64,000 nucleotides of DNA from Dactylonectria macrodidyma (lineage: Eukaryota; Ascomycota; Sordariomycetes; Hypocreales; Nectriaceae), in the NCBI GenBank assembly GCA_020744425.1, contig JAGMUV010000001.1:6572001-6636000 (forward strand). The letters run 5' to 3'. Below, piece by piece: positions 1 through 9,334 of this stretch. The stretch's first letter is position 1. Each line of letters opens with the position of its first letter. Under the pieces are notes generated by a model. That model made no database searches and was not told where the DNA came from. It saw only the letters and a program-made list of their open reading frames with translations. A program made the translations under genes and the position numbers.

Positions 1-1
1 C

Positions 2-1765
2 GGTTCTGTCGTGTTGATCCCAACACCAAGTCCCGATCCCAAAGGTTCGTTCTTTTCATGTTCCATCTCCCAGCCCTTGCTAGGATAGATATTCGTTCTC
101 TATTGTCAGGATTCGCAGATAATGCTATCAAGTGCTGACTGAATTTTGTCGCTTTTTTAGATCCCCTCAACCTCCCACTATGGCGCAAGTACATGGTCAT
201 TCTCCTCGTCGGACTCTACTCCGCAATTTCCGTCCTGGGAACCTCCGGAATGGGCGCTGTATATCCCGAGGTCTTGCAGCTATACCCCAACGATGATCCC
301 GCTCGAGTCAGCGACCTGCTTACATATCCGACTCTTTTCATGGGTATCGGCAACCTACTGTCGATGCCCATCGCCGAAGCTGTTGGCCGTCGCCCAGTCT
401 TTCTCTTTTCCATCGTCCTTCTCGTCGCGTCTGGCATCTGGTGTGCTTGCTCAGGTCACTCCTTGGAAAGCCACATGGCGGGACGCAGCATCTTCAGCAT
501 GGCAGCTGGTCAGAGTGAAGCCTTGGCTCCGTTGATGGTGCAGGAAATACATTTTCTGCACGAGCATGGAACCAAGTTGGCGTACTTTGTCGGTGTTCAG
601 ACGACAGTTACCGCTTCTTTGTTTGTTGCCACGACTTACATCGTGCCGGCTATTGGCATGCACTGGTGGTACGGCATCATGACAATTATCAATGGGCTCA
701 TCCTCATCCTGTCCTTCTTCTTCGTCACTGAGAGTCAATTCGGCCGACCTCAGGGCGCCACAGGTAACCCCATCTGCACTCTTCTCTATTCACTGAAATA
801 TCATCTAACCTTGTGGTACAGACGGTGTTGTGCGCTTGAGGCTTGATAAGAATGGCAACGTGTCGCGCGAAGGCACCGAGGACTTCATTTTCCAAGTCAC
901 CACTCGGCAAGAGGGCTTTCTCCAACCCGAAAAGTTTGGGCCCCGAACTTGGCGAGACGACTTGCGCATCTTCCATTTCAAACCCAACTGGAAAGCCACA
1001 ATCATCTTTTACAAGGAGACTGCGCAGGCACTAGCACTTCCCACCATCATGTGGATGCTTCTCCTCAACGGCGCCTTCTTGGCACTCTACGTGTATCAAG
1101 CATCGACCTTTGCAGTTATTTTGTCCATGCCCCCCTACTTGTTCAAGTCTGCATGGCTAGGCTTTGTCCAACTTGTGCAAGTCCTCGACTGCGTCATCAT
1201 GGTTCCATTGCTAGGCTTTGGCTCTGATTATCTTGTCAAAAGGCTCAGTAGACATCGCAATGGCGTCTTCGAGGTAAGTCCTCAGCTCCAACGGTTCCCT
1301 AACGAACTGCTCTCTAACCACTTACTTCAGCCCGAGTATCGTCTCATCACTTTGTTCGTTCCAGCCGTTGCTGCTATCGCCTCCTGTGTCATCTACGGCC
1401 GCGCGGCCGCCTCTCCCCAAGACTGGTCTTGGATGGCCATCGTGGCGCCGTACCACCTTGGCTACTTTGCCTTCTTGGGTGTCAACCTCATCGGAATCAC
1501 GTTTGCTGTCGACAGCTTCCCAAGCAAGGCAGGGCCCATGCTTCTCGTCATCTGTGCTGGCCGAGGGTTCATCTCATTTGGACTCAGCTATTCCACCGTT
1601 CCTCTCATCGGCTCGCTTGGTTATGATGGCGCCATGAACATTTATGCAATCATCTGCGGTGTGCTCAGTGGACTCGGAATTCCTGCGTATCTCGTTGGAA
1701 AGCGTGTTCGGTTGTGGGCGAAACGACACTATTGGCCAAATGATGAGGATCATACCCACGCATAG
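2..1765 (+). CDS. MFS transporter, 3' part (5' end outside window)
   Basis: Polytopic major facilitator superfamily transporter of the plasma or organelle membrane; the substrate cannot be told. I read exons 2-44, 161-763, 822-1273 and 1331-1765, with about 510 codons visible and an open frame at the left edge. The joined N-terminal part contains the IPTPSPDPKDPLNLPLWRKY stretch that precedes the first helix in many fungal drug/H+ antiporter-type MFS proteins. The GRRP motif (loop 2-3) follows, then many hydrophobic helices and a charged tail ending in DHTHA. All three introns have GT-AG ends and keep frame (phases 1, 2 and 0 by my count). The stop is TAG. The next gene, a Zn2Cys6 regulator, is convergent. 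Family assignment is firm; function is unknown. Confidence 0.85.
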
Positions 1766-2333
1766 TTTTGGGCAATGTAGTAACGTGGCATGGTTTGACA
1801 ACATGATGCCTCAAGTCGGCACTGATAAGATAATCGCGAATATCCTCGATTTGAAATGACCATCATCCGTCATACAAGCCATCAACTCGAATGTCAAGCC
1901 AATGTCAGATGCACCAGATTGGCAAGCACAGTTATACTCACTTATTCTTCTATTAAATCATATTTAAAAGAATCCTCATCTAACTGAAGTCGCCATCCCT
2001 CTTATTGAAGTCAGTCCACAAGATATTTCCTCGATGAAGCAGCTATCTGGTATACCCGCGTATCTCCCAACAGCAGCATAATGGCCGAAGATGGCTTGGC
2101 TTCTTTGCATTTCAAGTCTCTCAATAATCGATGAGATGTCCGCCACATCGCCTCATCACTAGTCATCGAATCCAAACTAGACAGATATTCAAAACGTGTG
2201 TATGACTTCACAAGTCACCAAATAATGCTTGAATTCCGTGATTTTCTCGGGAATAACGAACAGTCACGATCAACCACTCTACACTGTTGGCGGACTTCGG
2301 GATTAGCCTGCTCATATAAATTAGGAATATTAT
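1766..2333. other. intergenic, convergent 3' ends
   Basis: About 570 bases between the ends of the MFS gene and the first regulator gene. It is rather AT-rich around 1940-1980 (TTAAATCATATTTAAAAG), as expected for 3' untranslated regions. I see no gene. Confidence 0.6.
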
Positions 2334-4845
2334 CTACAAGAGCTCATTGAGTTGGTCGGCTGACGTCTCCATCAGCATCGCGTGATTGGAGAAGGACGAA
2401 AACAAATCTACAAACTCCGTCCAATCGTACCCAATCTCATCTGCTAATCTCGGCGATGGCTGTGCGTCGGAAGAGTCAAGATGGGTTAGTGGCCCTGCTC
2501 TAGCAGAGCCCATCATACTCGTTTCTGAGATCGACTGCTGAAAAGAAGTTTCAGATAAGGGTGTATTGCGGAATGGAGAAGCATCATCGGGAACGGTGAT
2601 AGAAGACGGCATATCAGGACCTGGGGGCAGCTCTTGCTGTCGCAGCGCCGCAGATTCCTGCCTGGATTGATATGTTGGAGTCGGTTGTTTAGACTCTAAT
2701 GCTTCGTTCGCGATTTGCAGAACTTTGCTCAGTATTGGATCAAGCAAGTTCTGTCCAGCCACATATGAGTAACGCGATCTCGCGAATTCCGCCGCCACGG
2801 TCATTAGCTGTCATTTATAGTCAGTACATTCCAATGAAGTTGATAGCACGTTCCCGGTCCTTGTTTTGGAGCGCCTACGTTTAGATCTGCTTTGGCCATC
2901 CGCGTATGGGGTTGCCGCAGGATATGCACACCCAAGATGTAAAACGCGTGAAGCGATGAATGGTACGAGTGAAATGATAGGTTGCACAGCGAATCTTCGG
3001 CTTCGGCTAGCACCTTGATGATTCTTCGAGCAGAGTTGATGGCGAGGGAGTGTCCATTTCGTACAACAAAATGCCAGGGCGTGTCTTTAGCAATGACCTC
3101 AACGGCAATCCTCAGAGCATTTTTGCTAATGAGGAGCGTGTTGCGTGTCAACATGAGCAGCCTTTGAATAACATTAGCTAAATCGAAGACCTCTGAAGGT
3201 GTATGCCATTTCTTTCACGTACGCGTTGTTGTATTGAAGTGAGATGAATGTTGTTAGTTCAAAATTTTGGCAACCGTGTATCATGTCCGAGGCTGGTCTG
3301 AAGTATACATCAGTTCCCGATTGATTGATGAGAATAGGTGTGAATATGTTACCTGTAATTTGCAGGCAGGCTGTTTGCCCACTCGAGGAGTTGAAGAGTG
3401 GACTGCCCCGTGGCCTTGACCTTTTCAGCAATGGCGACATCCATCTTTTCCTGTCCGACGGCCTCCTCTTTTTGCCGTGCCTGCACGCATCGCCGACTCA
3501 CTTGACTGAGTACCTTGGCGAAGGAGGTCATGATATCGGATAAGACCTCCCCGTCATCAGATTGGGACGGGATCGGGTCCATCTTGTCATAGCATTCGTC
3601 TATGATGCAAGAGGCGTATCCAAGCTCGAAAGAAAAAAGCTTCTCAAAGCTGTAAATGGCCCACCATTTTCCACGCTTGAAGCGGTCCTCTGGGGATATC
3701 GTGTTCTCGTAGCGAGCTACGGCGAGGCGATTGAGGCCTAAGGAGTAGCAGCAGGAGATGCAAATGCCAAGCGTAGACCAAGCAGAAGTGACTTCGTCGT
3801 TGAGCTTCAGACACATGGATAGCAAGAAAAGGACATCCAAGGCCTCCACTGATATGGTTCCCACAAGGTGTCCGAGATAGTCTCTACCCAACCTCAGAGT
3901 TTGTTGAACCCAAGACTTTTGCTCAGGTGCTTGTCGTGCTATCGCGCCAGCCGCCAGAAGTAGGTAGATGCGTAATAACGAGATGTGCCCAAAGGCCAGC
4001 GCATAGCCCTCTGCTCCAAGTTGTTGCGCATTTCTCACCTCTTGTTGCATCTGCGAGACCCGAAATACCGGGAAGATGGCGTTGACCTCACGCAAATAAG
4101 TTCCCAGGAGAGCATCGCAGGCATCAAGCTCTGGAAACGGGTGGCACTCCTTGACTATAGAGCTGAGGAGCGACGGCTGAGATTTCAGGTTCTGTGAGCC
4201 GGCCCCTAAGCCTAATCGATGCGGGATAGTGAGTCGATGGAACGCGAGGTCGAGCCACTCGGTGAGGATCTCAAGATGGGTTGCGCCCGAGGTCTGACGC
4301 CACATGGGCAAGGATCCGGTGTATTTTCTTGGCTTGACTGGATTGCTGGGATATGCTTGAGACTCTGATATGCTTGGGGCTTGATATAGTGATGGTGGTG
4401 GTGACAGTGACGCTGTCTGAGAGAAAGCATCTGGATGTCTGGTTCCCTCTGCCCCTCGTACCATAGAATCGCCGATGCTCGAGGCACGTCGAAGGATGCT
4501 TTGGTGTTCACTGTTCATCGCGGTCGTTTCTGGAGCAGACGCTTGGGAAGCAATGCTCATCCCGCTACTAACGGTACTCACTACTCCCGCCTCTCGCCGT
4601 TCAATCATGCGTCCTGGTTGCCGACGGTCCTCGGTCGTACAGACAACGCCAGCGGCGATACAGGGGCCACATGACGGCCGCTGTTCATCGCATCGAGTCT
4701 TGCGATTCCGACAGTAGTTGCAGGCAAAGTTGAGACGCCTCCGTTTTTGTCGTGCTGTCGATAACCGGTGGCTCGTCCTCGACGGTTCGGTGACGTCGAT
4801 GTTCCCTTGGCCGAGGGACTGGTTGATGCCGATTGGTGATGGCAT
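2334..4845 (-). CDS. Zn2Cys6 transcription factor with fungal-specific TF domain
   Basis: Nuclear DNA-binding regulator. Exons on the minus strand: 4845-3353, 3297-3223, 3161-2879 and 2807-2334, giving 774 codons plus stop. A basic stretch (QKRRR) precedes a binuclear zinc cluster with Cys at about 42, 45, 52, 59, 62 and 69 (C-x2-C-x6-C-x6-C-x2-C-x6-C). A Ser-rich linker follows, then the helical middle homology region with the usual LGTYLREVNAIFPVF segment near residue 250. The second and third introns are only visible because splicing restores the family-typical helix SLQYNNALLMLTRNTLLI. The start is the first ATG of the open frame. It lies just downstream (in minus-strand order, 500 bp before) of the RTA1-like gene. 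Upstream CCGA/TCGG-type sequences (4986-5022) could be operator sites. Target genes are unknown. Confidence 0.88.
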
Positions 4846-5351
4846 GACGATGATTATGTGAGTTCAATCCAGGCACTGCCAATGTATCAAGAGTTATGCA
4901 AAGAGATTAGAAGTGTCCAGCTTATTAGAAGCCCGATTAGCTAAGGGCAGACCAGCGCAAGAATCGATACGCATTTATTGAAGCCCCGAGGTTCGGTAAT
5001 TGTCACCCACCCGGAACTTCGGAATGTGGAGGCCAGAGATGATGTGTGGAGAAGTTGCGGGGTAGCCTGTTCTAGACCTACCCTAGACCCTCATAGATCA
5101 CAAGGAAGTTAACTCAATTCTATAACTATTAAGCATTCTCTCTAATAGCAGACTATTTTATACGTGAATTGATACCTTACTGTTTATTGAGTTTGCATTG
5201 TAGACGTAATGGCTTGGCCAAAGTTTTGTTACATAATCCCGTAGTGTGAAGGTCAAATTTGTACAATCGTCTGATGCAAGGATGATTGCCTCGCAATTTT
5301 TGTCATGCATGCGCAGCGCTCTGGAATCTCCTCGAAGCCAGATGAGTTACA
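4846..5351. other. intergenic with possible CGG-type operator sites
   Basis: Contains the promoter of the regulator at 2334-4845 and the 3' flank of the RTA1-like gene. At 4986-4996 there is CCGA-GGT-TCGG, and at 5011-5022 CCGGAACTTCGG (CCG-N6-CGG). These resemble Zn2Cys6 binding sites and are weaker relatives of the palindromes at 6812 and 8636. Confidence 0.4.
4986..5022. promoter_or_regulatory. two CGG-type inverted half-sites
   Basis: Two short inverted repeats sit 140-180 bp upstream of the regulator start at 4845: CCGA with a 3-base spacer to TCGG, and CCG with a 6-base spacer to CGG. Zn2Cys6 proteins commonly bind CGG triplets in inverted or everted pairs. Binding here is an inference. 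Confidence 0.35.
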
Positions 5352-6455
5352 TCAAGTAGAGCTACGAACAGCCACGTCAGACAATTCTTGCGTCTCCGTC
5401 TTCTCCAAATCGCCACGACTTCTGCCGTTACCCATTTGCGGAAAGAATAAGCCCGGATGATAGATAGTTAGCAGCGCTGATGCGACGAGGATCAAGGTAC
5501 TGTCAAGTATCAAGAAACTGGGCTCATCTTGCATGATATGGTTTCCCCAGCCGCCCGCCATTTCTGCAATTCTTTGGCAGAGTTAGCTGGGACTTGAAAC
5601 TCGAAAGTGGCAGACAACATACCTATAAATGCATCGAGTGAAGATCATGATGTACGCAGCTAGAACTGCGCCTCCGAAGCTCCGGAACCTCTTGTCTTTC
5701 CATGTTCTCAGGCCGCTCGCGGTAATTTCCGGGCCCTCCAGGCATTTCTTCGCTCTGACCAGATAATCGAGCGCCATCAGTCCAAACACACCGAGGACAA
5801 CGACTTGCAGAACGATACCCGCAATGATGAGACGGTTTCCAGCATCAAGCAGGTCCGGCTTGTCCCTTTTGGCCGCAGCAGCCAGACCGCCACCGAGAGC
5901 TTGCAGAACCAAGCATGAGACGTCGGCTGGGAGGAAGATGATCGGGTACCACTTCGGCGCGATTCGGGAGATGGCTGGGCTGATGGATAGCGTGACGTGC
6001 TTGAGAGTCAGGTAGATGGAGACGCAGATGAAGGTGGGAGCGAGGATGATGGCGCAAATCTGTAGCTGGAAAGCCCCTTTATTCCAAGGGTTGTCGTGCA
6101 TCAGCGCGCGTCCAACGTGTCCTATCTCCCATTGTAAGTCAGCTGTCAAACCCTCATATGAAGTATCGTTTCGAATTCGCTCGTTCGAGTTCGTTGTAAG
6201 CGGCGACATACCCAGTGTCTCCAACAAGAGTCCCAGCGCGATGGCAGCGGCATATGTATACGTCTTCTTCCAAATGCCCAACGTGACGGAGGCGATAAAG
6301 AGAAGACCGAACCCAATAGCAAAAAATATGCTGGCTCCTAGATTAGGTCCATAGCCCAGAGTACTGGCCTCTATAGGGCATGCGGCAGTGACCTTTTCGC
6401 AGGCGCTGAAGTCGACTCGAGGGGCATCTGCTCGGATATCGAAAATGGAGGCCAT
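5352..6455 (-). CDS. RTA1-like seven-transmembrane protein
   Basis: Member of the fungal RTA1 family of 7TM proteins, which includes yeast Rta1 (7-aminocholesterol resistance) and Rsb1 (sphingoid long-chain-base export). Exons 6455-6212, 6121-5623 and 5571-5352, 320 codons plus stop. Splicing the first intron restores ETLGHVGRALM, and splicing the second restores CIYRIAEMAGGW followed by the EPSFLILDST...HPGLFF region, both conserved family landmarks. Seven hydrophobic segments are visible, beginning after a short extracytoplasmic N-terminus (ACEKVTAACPIE). The length is close to the family norm. It is flanked by two Zn2Cys6 regulator genes on the same strand. A TATATA lies at 6635-6640, and a palindrome at 6812-6829 matches one upstream of the second regulator. 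A role in lipid or sterol stress is inferred from the family only. Confidence 0.9.
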
Positions 6456-7058
6456 GGTAGCTTTGGAGCTTCACATGGATGAGAAGAAGAAAATGCGAAG
6501 ACAAGAGGCACGCCTGTCGCGAGCAAAAGGCATGAAGATCGGGAGACACACAGACTCACGAGATACATACCAGAGGCTTATTATCAAGGTCCCCACGACT
6601 CATTCAATACGAGCGACCAAAGGGCGAAGAGGCTTATATAGCCTATTCGCCCGTAAGATCCCTCTTGATGACGCAGCCGGACTCTCCATGATTGGAGCGT
6701 ACTTTGAGCACAGGGGCTGAGCAGTTTAATTAATTCCGTTGCTCTCGATCTCTCTGTCTTGAAGCAGTGCCAAGCTCATCTAGACTTGGACGATGTGACG
6801 CTAGCAACCCGAACCCGAGTATTCGGGTTTGAGCTCCACCCAACCTGACTTTCAGATTACTGAATGAGGGCAAGCTGATGCCTTCGTTTCAATCCCTGCT
6901 CGTTTAATTCGTGGCTTGCGGCTAGTCACATGCTTGTTCGATGTCCAGGACGGAGTCCCAGAAGACCCTTAGAGATAACTTTGACAACCACTGGATTGGA
7001 ATATCTAGGCATGTATCACATGTCAGAGGTCTAATTGAAGTGCAGGACCATGTTGTAG
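6456..7058. other. intergenic, promoter region of the RTA1-like gene
   Basis: About 600 bases. Holds a TATATA at 6635-6640 and the palindrome at 6812-6829. The 3' flank of the downstream regulator gene occupies the right side. No gene is seen. Confidence 0.6.
6812..6829. promoter_or_regulatory. palindrome AACCCGA-N4-TCGGGTT upstream of RTA1-like gene
   Basis: Perfect 7-bp inverted repeat: AACCCGA (6812-6818), spacer GTAT, TCGGGTT (6823-6829). It is preceded by a further AACCCG-like half at 6806. It lies about 360 bp upstream of the RTA1-like start. The same arms recur at 8636-8658 upstream of the neighbouring Zn2Cys6 gene. Likely a regulator binding site, by inference. Confidence 0.5.
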
Positions 7059-8510
7059 CTAATTATACACCTTCTTGATGTAAGATTTCGGCCATTCAAG
7101 CAATTGTAGATGTCTGTCGTGTTTGCCTAGCAACATGTCAATCTCCTCTACCAAGGGCTTTCCCCAGCCTCGAGAAAACCAGAATGACTCTTCTATTGAG
7201 GCCATGACAATCGCAACGTAGGCGACAATCACCAGCGCATGCGGATTTCGATTCCTAATGTCGAGAACGATGCTCTGGTGAATGCTCGATGGCCACGAGA
7301 AGACGGCGCTGCACTCTGCAGAGAGTCCACCATTGGCTACGAGTTTGACAGTTCTTCTGAGCAACTCGACAGCCGCTAGGTAATGTTTCTCGCTATGTGA
7401 TGTAAGATTGGTTTTGAGGAATGACACGAGTTCGTCGAGAGCATCATATGTGTCAGGTGGTAGTCTTGTAAACTCCAAAGAAGGTCTTTCTCTGCAGAAT
7501 TGTGTCAGTCAAGGGGTTCACATTTTAGGCATGATCCTCAAGAGAAAGCATAAATCACAGAGCAGAGACCTACTCTTCAAGCAATTTGTTAATGTCCTGT
7601 GGCCAGGTTCCATAGATGAGAGGCGCGTACTGCGAAGTGTAAAGGCGAGGAGTAAGCGGCGAAAGACTCGAGTGGATGCCTCTGACTACTCCAATAAGCT
7701 CAATCATGCTGGTGATGGGATCTTCTAGCCTCTGCGTCTCTGACCGTACAGGCATGCACATGACGTAGAGAACCATGAGCATGGCGAAACCGAACATGGC
7801 CTCCCAGTTTTGGTCGTCGATGTGCCCCAGCTGCGCGCGATAGCCCTCTAATCCGATAGCTTGGTGGTAGTCGGAGAGCATCAAGTACGTCTTGCGTTGG
7901 TTGGGAAGGAGGAAGGCTTTGTGGATGGCGGCAGTGGACAATATGCCTCGGAGGAGATAGCTATGCCGGTACCCTTCTCGAGGCAGCACAACGCTCCATA
8001 TGGGCTGGGCTTCATGACGAGCAGAGATGGTGTGGGCTGTGACAGTACAGAAATGGTGCATCAGCTCGAGATCTCGGCTCCAAAGCTCTTGCGGAGGACA
8101 GGGTAGCATCCGATCCGAGTGAGCCGAGACGCCGACAGGGCTGCCCAGCCAAGGAGCAGAGGCAAAGTCATAGGTGCTAGGGGTTGAGGAAGGAAACCCC
8201 GAGACGGCGGGAGACGACCATGTTGAAGCTTGATCGGCATCGGACTCTGAAAAGCTGCACGAGACCTTGTGCCTCTTGCAGTGGAAACATACGGGATGTG
8301 TTTCATCGCACTAGATGAAGCGTGTTTTGATGTTAGTGATGTCACTGATGGATCAAGGGCGTGCGTGTAGAGTTTGATACCACCACCATGAGTCGCAACC
8401 AGAGGAGAGTCCAGGGCCAATAATGGATTCCGCTGACCTACCTTGACCTTTCGGCGCTTACATTGCACGCAGCCCGCGCGAGACTTTGTGTGAGAGCGGC
8501 GATTCGACAT
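7059..8510 (-). CDS. Zn2Cys6 transcription factor, sterol-uptake-control (Upc2-like) type
   Basis: Nuclear regulator, 412 codons plus stop. Exons 8510-8442, 8310-7574 and 7491-7059. The zinc cluster has Cys at 14, 17, 24, 31, 34 and 41. Intron 1 (131 bp) falls exactly before the third cysteine, between codons 23 and 24. The body contains WSRDLELMHHFCTVTAHT and the HSYLLRGILSTAAIHKAFL helix, typical of the short fungal regulators related to yeast Upc2/Ecm22. The C-terminus is a helical ligand-domain-like region ending in SYIKKVYN. The start is the ATG immediately before the zinc cluster, in a good position (RRSHTKSRAGC). A near-perfect palindrome sits 126 bp upstream. Its neighbour is the RTA1-like membrane protein, so a lipid-responsive pair is plausible but not shown. 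Confidence 0.87.
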
Positions 8511-8635
8511 TGCTGAGAACGAGTGGGAGGCAAGAGAGAAATCCAGCAACGAGGCCCATGCCATTGGGGGCAGCACCTAGCTTGATAACCTTTTGCCCCA
8601 TTACCAACTGAAAACGGCCTAACGCGCGAGCAATC

Positions 8636-8658
8636 CGAACCCGAGAAGTTCGGGTTCG
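8636..8658. promoter_or_regulatory. palindrome CGAACCCGA-N5-TCGGGTTCG
   Basis: Perfect 9-bp inverted repeat: CGAACCCGA (8636-8644), spacer GAAGT, TCGGGTTCG (8650-8658). It lies about 126 bp upstream of the Upc2-like regulator start, a typical operator position. It shares the AACCCGA/TCGGGTT core with the site upstream of the RTA1-like gene, so the regulator may control both itself and that gene. Confidence 0.55.
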
Positions 8659-9334
8659 TCGTATTCCCCCACCTTTCTCGCCGCTCGGCTACGAAGGATC
8701 CACCAATACAGCGGCAAAAAGGGACATGAGGCCCTGGACACAGAGAACAGCCCAGCAGCGAATGAATCATCGAGTGGTGGATAATGCTGCCTTGATATAA
8801 ATGGAGACGAATCCAGGGTTGTTGAGATTTAAAATGCACCGACAAGCTGTTTTCCGATCGCATTCCTCAAGATAGCGCCCATCGAGATAACCCCGAGCTT
8901 ATGCTTGATCCATGTAACTAGCGAGGCCCAGCGAAGCGACCAACGATCTTCCGATGGAAAAATCAGACGATAATGGAACTAGTAACGGATATAAGGATTA
9001 CATGACGCCAATCATATGATGACAACGCATCTTGGAGCGGTAGAGACCATTGAAGCCCAACTTCCTCATTTTCGTTGAGGATTTTTTGCACCACCGCATA
9101 GTGACCGTATTTCGGAATGGAATCGCCAATAGCGCACATGAGGGAGTGAGATATGAGTACAAATCTTTGAGTGTCGAAATCCGAGTGCTCACAACCCGAT
9201 AATCCGAGTCAAAAAGAGAAAAGCGGCACCAGACGACCCACTGTATCAACACACACCGCACACTTCCTCGGTGGCATCACGTACAGCTACATGTGAAATA
9301 TCATGGTCATTCTCAACGAAGAATCAAATGCAAC
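8659..9334. other. intergenic, divergent promoters
   Basis: Region between the minus-strand regulator and the plus-strand ankyrin gene. No gene is seen apart from weak shadow frames. An upstream non-coding exon of the ankyrin gene cannot be excluded. Confidence 0.5.

Noticed and set aside
8438..8863. 141-residue minus-strand frame upstream of the Upc2-like regulator
   Set aside because: It overlaps the regulator's first exon and promoter palindrome in another frame; a shadow.
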